A stretch of DNA of 56,538 nucleotides, taken from the NCBI GenBank assembly GCA_002338445.1, contig DDII01000058.1, positions 47,386 through 103,923 on the forward strand, written 5' to 3'. This DNA comes from Cellvibrionales bacterium UBA1854. Its GTDB lineage: Bacteria; Pseudomonadota; Gammaproteobacteria; Pseudomonadales; Porticoccaceae. The translations under genes were made by a program, and so were the position numbers. The notes beneath the pieces are model-generated. The model did no database searches. It was not told where the DNA came from and saw only the letters and a list, made by a program, of their open reading frames with translations. Every line of letters begins with the position of its first letter. Within the stretch, counting starts at the first letter, position 1. This document shows positions 54,247 through 56,538 of the stretch, piece after piece.

Positions 54247-55686
54247 TTATCTGCGCTTACGATTTGCCTTGTGGATAGCATGACCGTTGACTGCAAGAGC
54301 TGCCTCGTGAACAGTCTCTGACAACGTAGGATGTCCGAAAACGGTCATGCCAAGGTCTTCAGAGCTCGACCCAAATTCCATGGCAATGGCAACTTGCTGA
54401 ACCAGATCGGCAGCGCTCGGGCCAACTATGTGGCAACCCAAAATCCTGTCTGTATCGGCGTTTGCGATTAGCTTAACCATGCCATCCGAATCGTTTGCTG
54501 CTAAGGCCCTGCCGCTCGCTGCAAACGGGAAAGTTCCGACTCTGTATGGTTCACCTGCCTCTTTAATCTGCTCCTCAGTACGCCCTACAGATGCCACTTC
54601 TGGGTGAGTGTATATCACATTTGGAACAATGTCGTAATTAATCTGAGCACTGTGCCCTGCGATACGCTCCGCCACCATGACTCCCTCTTCCGAACCTTTG
54701 TGTGCAAGCATCGGGCCTCGAACTACATCCCCGACTGCATAAACTCGTGGTTCATTGGTCTCACATTGAGCATTTACAATTATAGCTCCTCGCGAATCCA
54801 GCGCGATTCCGGCCTCATCAGCGAGCAAACCATCCGTAAAAGGTTTCCTGCCGACGCACACAATTAATTTATCGAACACTTCTGAGTGCTCCGATTGATC
54901 GGCCAAGCTATAGCGAACGTGGACCTCTTCGTCCTTTAGCTCAGTCCCTATAACCCGCGCACCCAATCGGACATCTAGACCCTGTTTTATGAAGATTTTG
55001 TGAGTTTCCTTCGCTATACCGCTATCCATAACTGGCAAGAACTTGTTCACAGCCTCCAACAATACAACTTTTGAACCAAGGCGCGCCCAGACTGAACCCA
55101 ATTCCAAACCAATCACACCGGCCCCAATCACTCCAAGGCGCTTTGGGACAGACTCAAGTTCAAGAGCTCCTGTCGAATCAACGATGAATGTCCCATCAAC
55201 CGGCGCAACAGGGATTTCTATCGGCAAAGATCCAGCTGCCAAAATAACATGATCTGCCTTGAGTACAGCGGTTATACCCTCATGACTGGTAAATTCGACG
55301 TTGTGGCCTACCAATAATTTGCCTGTTCCGAAAAGTCCATCAACACCGTTCACCTTGAACAACTGTTCTATACCTCCGGTTAATTGCGAGACAATCTTAG
55401 TCTTACGCTGCATCATTGCTGGGATATCGATCGCGATTCCACTCGCACTTATTCCATGTATTGCGAGGCCTTTTTTTGTTTCATAATATCTTTGCGAGCT
55501 ATCGAGTAACGCTTTTGACGGAATACAACCAACATTTAAGCACGTTCCACCGTTGACACCTTTACCTTCTGGCGTTCGCCATTTCTCAATACAAGCTACG
55601 GACATCCCAAGTTGAGCCGCTCGAATGGCGGCAACATAACCAGCTGGGCCACTACCAATTACTATAACATCATACTTTTCAAGCAT
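54247..55686 (-). CDS. lpdA: Dihydrolipoyl dehydrogenase (E3)
   Basis: E3 reoxidises dihydrolipoamide on the E2 of 2-oxo acid dehydrogenases with NAD+. Seen: FAD-binding VIGSGPAGYVAAIRAAQLG, the redox disulfide in GGTCLNVGCIPSKALL, NAD-binding VIGAGVIGLELGSVWARLG, FAD site VYAVGDVVRGPMLAHKG, and C-terminal catalytic His-Glu in GHPTLSETVHEA. At 479 residues it is normal. It lies between sucB and sucC, so it most likely serves 2-oxoglutarate dehydrogenase. Confidence 0.97.
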   Translation of the reverse strand: MLEKYDVIVIGSGPAGYVAAIRAAQLGMSVACIEKWRTPEGKGVNGGTCLNVGCIPSKALLDSSQRYYETKKGLAIHGISASGIAIDIPAMMQRKTKIVSQLTGGIEQLFKVNGVDGLFGTGKLLVGHNVEFTSHEGITAVLKADHVILAAGSLPIEIPVAPVDGTFIVDSTGALELESVPKRLGVIGAGVIGLELGSVWARLGSKVVLLEAVNKFLPVMDSGIAKETHKIFIKQGLDVRLGARVIGTELKDEEVHVRYSLADQSEHSEVFDKLIVCVGRKPFTDGLLADEAGIALDSRGAIIVNAQCETNEPRVYAVGDVVRGPMLAHKGSEEGVMVAERIAGHSAQINYDIVPNVIYTHPEVASVGRTEEQIKEAGEPYRVGTFPFAASGRALAANDSDGMVKLIANADTDRILGCHIVGPSAADLVQQVAIAMEFGSSSEDLGMTVFGHPTLSETVHEAALAVNGHAIHKANRKRR

Positions 55687-55712
55687 TTGCTTTCCTTATC
55701 CAATATCCAATT

Positions 55713-56538
55713 TTAAATTTCTAATAAAATTTTAGCGGGATCCTCAAGAAGCTCTTTACATGTAACAAGAAAACGAACTGCCTCCTTTCCATCTATAAGT
55801 CGGTGGTCATAAGACAATGCTAGGTACATCATAGGACGAATAATTACTTGCCCCTGATGCGCAATGGGACGCTCCTGTATCTTATGCATTCCAAGAATAG
55901 CTGTCTGCGGCGGATTAATGATTGGCGTGGATAAGAGAGACCCATAGACACCCCCATTAGTGATAGTGAAGGTTCCACCGGTCATTTCATCTATCGTTAA
56001 TTTACTATCCCGAGCTTTCGCGGCAAATTCAAAGATACCATTCTCAACAGACGCAATGCTCATATTTTCCGCATTTCTCAATACCGGAACTACTAAACCA
56101 CGATCGGTAGACACGGCAACACCTATATCTTGATAGCCATGGTACACGATATGATTATCATCGATCGATGCGTTTACCAAGGGAAACCTTTTCAAAGCCT
56201 CTACAGCGGCCTTCACAAAAAAACCCATGTACCCCAGCCGAGTGCCGTTATGCATCCTGGTAAATTCTTCTTGATATTGCTTACGCAAATTAATTAAAGC
56301 ACTCATGTCCACTTCATTGAAAGTGGTTAATGAAGCTGTCGTCTGGGTAACTTCTAGCAAACGCTCTGAAATTCGCGACCGCATTCGAGTCATGGCAACG
56401 CGACGCTCCACGCGCTCGTCGCCTCCAAGAGCTACCAAACTTGATCCTTGAGATGCTTCCTGTCTCTGTTCCTTAACCGGGTTATCCTGTGTAGCGTCGT
56501 GATTGACGACGTCTTCTTTTGTAATTCGACCCCCCCGC
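55713..56538 (-). CDS. sucB: Dihydrolipoyl succinyltransferase E2 of 2-oxoglutarate dehydrogenase, 3' part (runs off the right edge)
   Basis: E2 transfers succinyl to CoA. The visible 275 residues cover the end of the E3/E1-binding domain (GGRITKEDV), a linker rich in glutamine and serine, and the complete catalytic domain: RVAMTRMRSRISERLLEVTQ, GTFTITNGGVYGSLLSTPI and the catalytic histidine block LALSYDHRLIDGKEAVRFL. The lipoyl domain lies beyond the right edge. The frame continues to the last base, so an internal methionine at 56438 is not the start. Identity as sucB rather than aceF follows from the NGGVYGSLLSTPI block and its neighbours. Confidence 0.95.
   Translation of the reverse strand, partial: RGGRITKEDVVNHDATQDNPVKEQRQEASQGSSLVALGGDERVERRVAMTRMRSRISERLLEVTQTTASLTTFNEVDMSALINLRKQYQEEFTRMHNGTRLGYMGFFVKAAVEALKRFPLVNASIDDNHIVYHGYQDIGVAVSTDRGLVVPVLRNAENMSIASVENGIFEFAAKARDSKLTIDEMTGGTFTITNGGVYGSLLSTPIINPPQTAILGMHKIQERPIAHQGQVIIRPMMYLALSYDHRLIDGKEAVRFLVTCKELLEDPAKILLEI

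Noticed and set aside
1..56538. CRISPR array, tRNA or rRNA genes, prophage, transposase
   Set aside because: Read for evenly spaced repeats, T-loop-like sequence, and integrase or transposase motifs; none found.

Overview
The window comes from a gammaproteobacterium, probably a free-living marine one. This rests on three things. The left end has the gammaproteobacterial core order bamA-rseP-dxr-cdsA-uppS-frr-pyrH-tsf-rpsB, divergent from map-glnD-dapC-nth-(arsC-like)-dapD. The right end has the sucB-lpdA-sucC-sucD order seen in Pseudomonas relatives. The middle is rich in beta-oxidation genes and glucosylglycerate metabolism. Base composition looks moderate to AT-leaning by eye. No tRNA, rRNA, CRISPR array, transposase or phage gene was recognised.

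Layout. (1) 1-8115, minus strand: envelope and translation genes, with a strong attenuator or terminator hairpin between rpsB and tsf. (2) 8462-15361, plus strand: map, the nitrogen sensor glnD, and lysine/peptidoglycan genes dapC and dapD, with nth and a frameshifted arsC/YffB-like pseudogene between them. (3) 15.4-38.7 kb: a loosely packed accessory region of lipid or steroid-like catabolism. It has an alpha/beta hydrolase, thiolase, MFE-2-type short-chain dehydrogenase, MaoC hydratase, MmyB-like regulator, type-B carboxylesterase, nitronate monooxygenase-like flavoprotein, two acyl-CoA dehydrogenases, a glutathione transferase, an enoyl-CoA hydratase, a three-part LplT-Aas fusion and an SCP2 protein. 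It also holds an SDR pseudogene and long stretches without recognisable genes. (4) 39.5-52.1 kb: the SOS mutasome, split in two. imuA-imuB and dnaE2 (imuC) each have their own near-identical LexA box, and about 7.2 kb lies between them: an acyl-CoA synthetase, a glucosylglycerate synthesis and phosphorolysis operon, and a membrane-anchored retropepsin-like protein. (5) 52.1 kb to the end, minus strand: the TCA genes sucD, sucC, lpdA and a partial sucB.

How the parts work together. MaoC, SDR and thiolase form one minus-strand set that, with the acyl-CoA dehydrogenases, can run a full beta-oxidation turn feeding the suc operon. SDR, MaoC hydratase and SCP2 are the three domains of eukaryotic peroxisomal multifunctional enzyme 2, here present as separate genes. 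The gpgP-gpgS-ggaP set should make the compatible solute glucosylglycerate and recycle it by phosphorolysis. The strongest second-look signals are the split mutasome with duplicated LexA boxes, the genes lodged inside it, paired palindromes upstream of the acyl-CoA dehydrogenase genes, and an Nth with displaced iron-sulfur cysteines.
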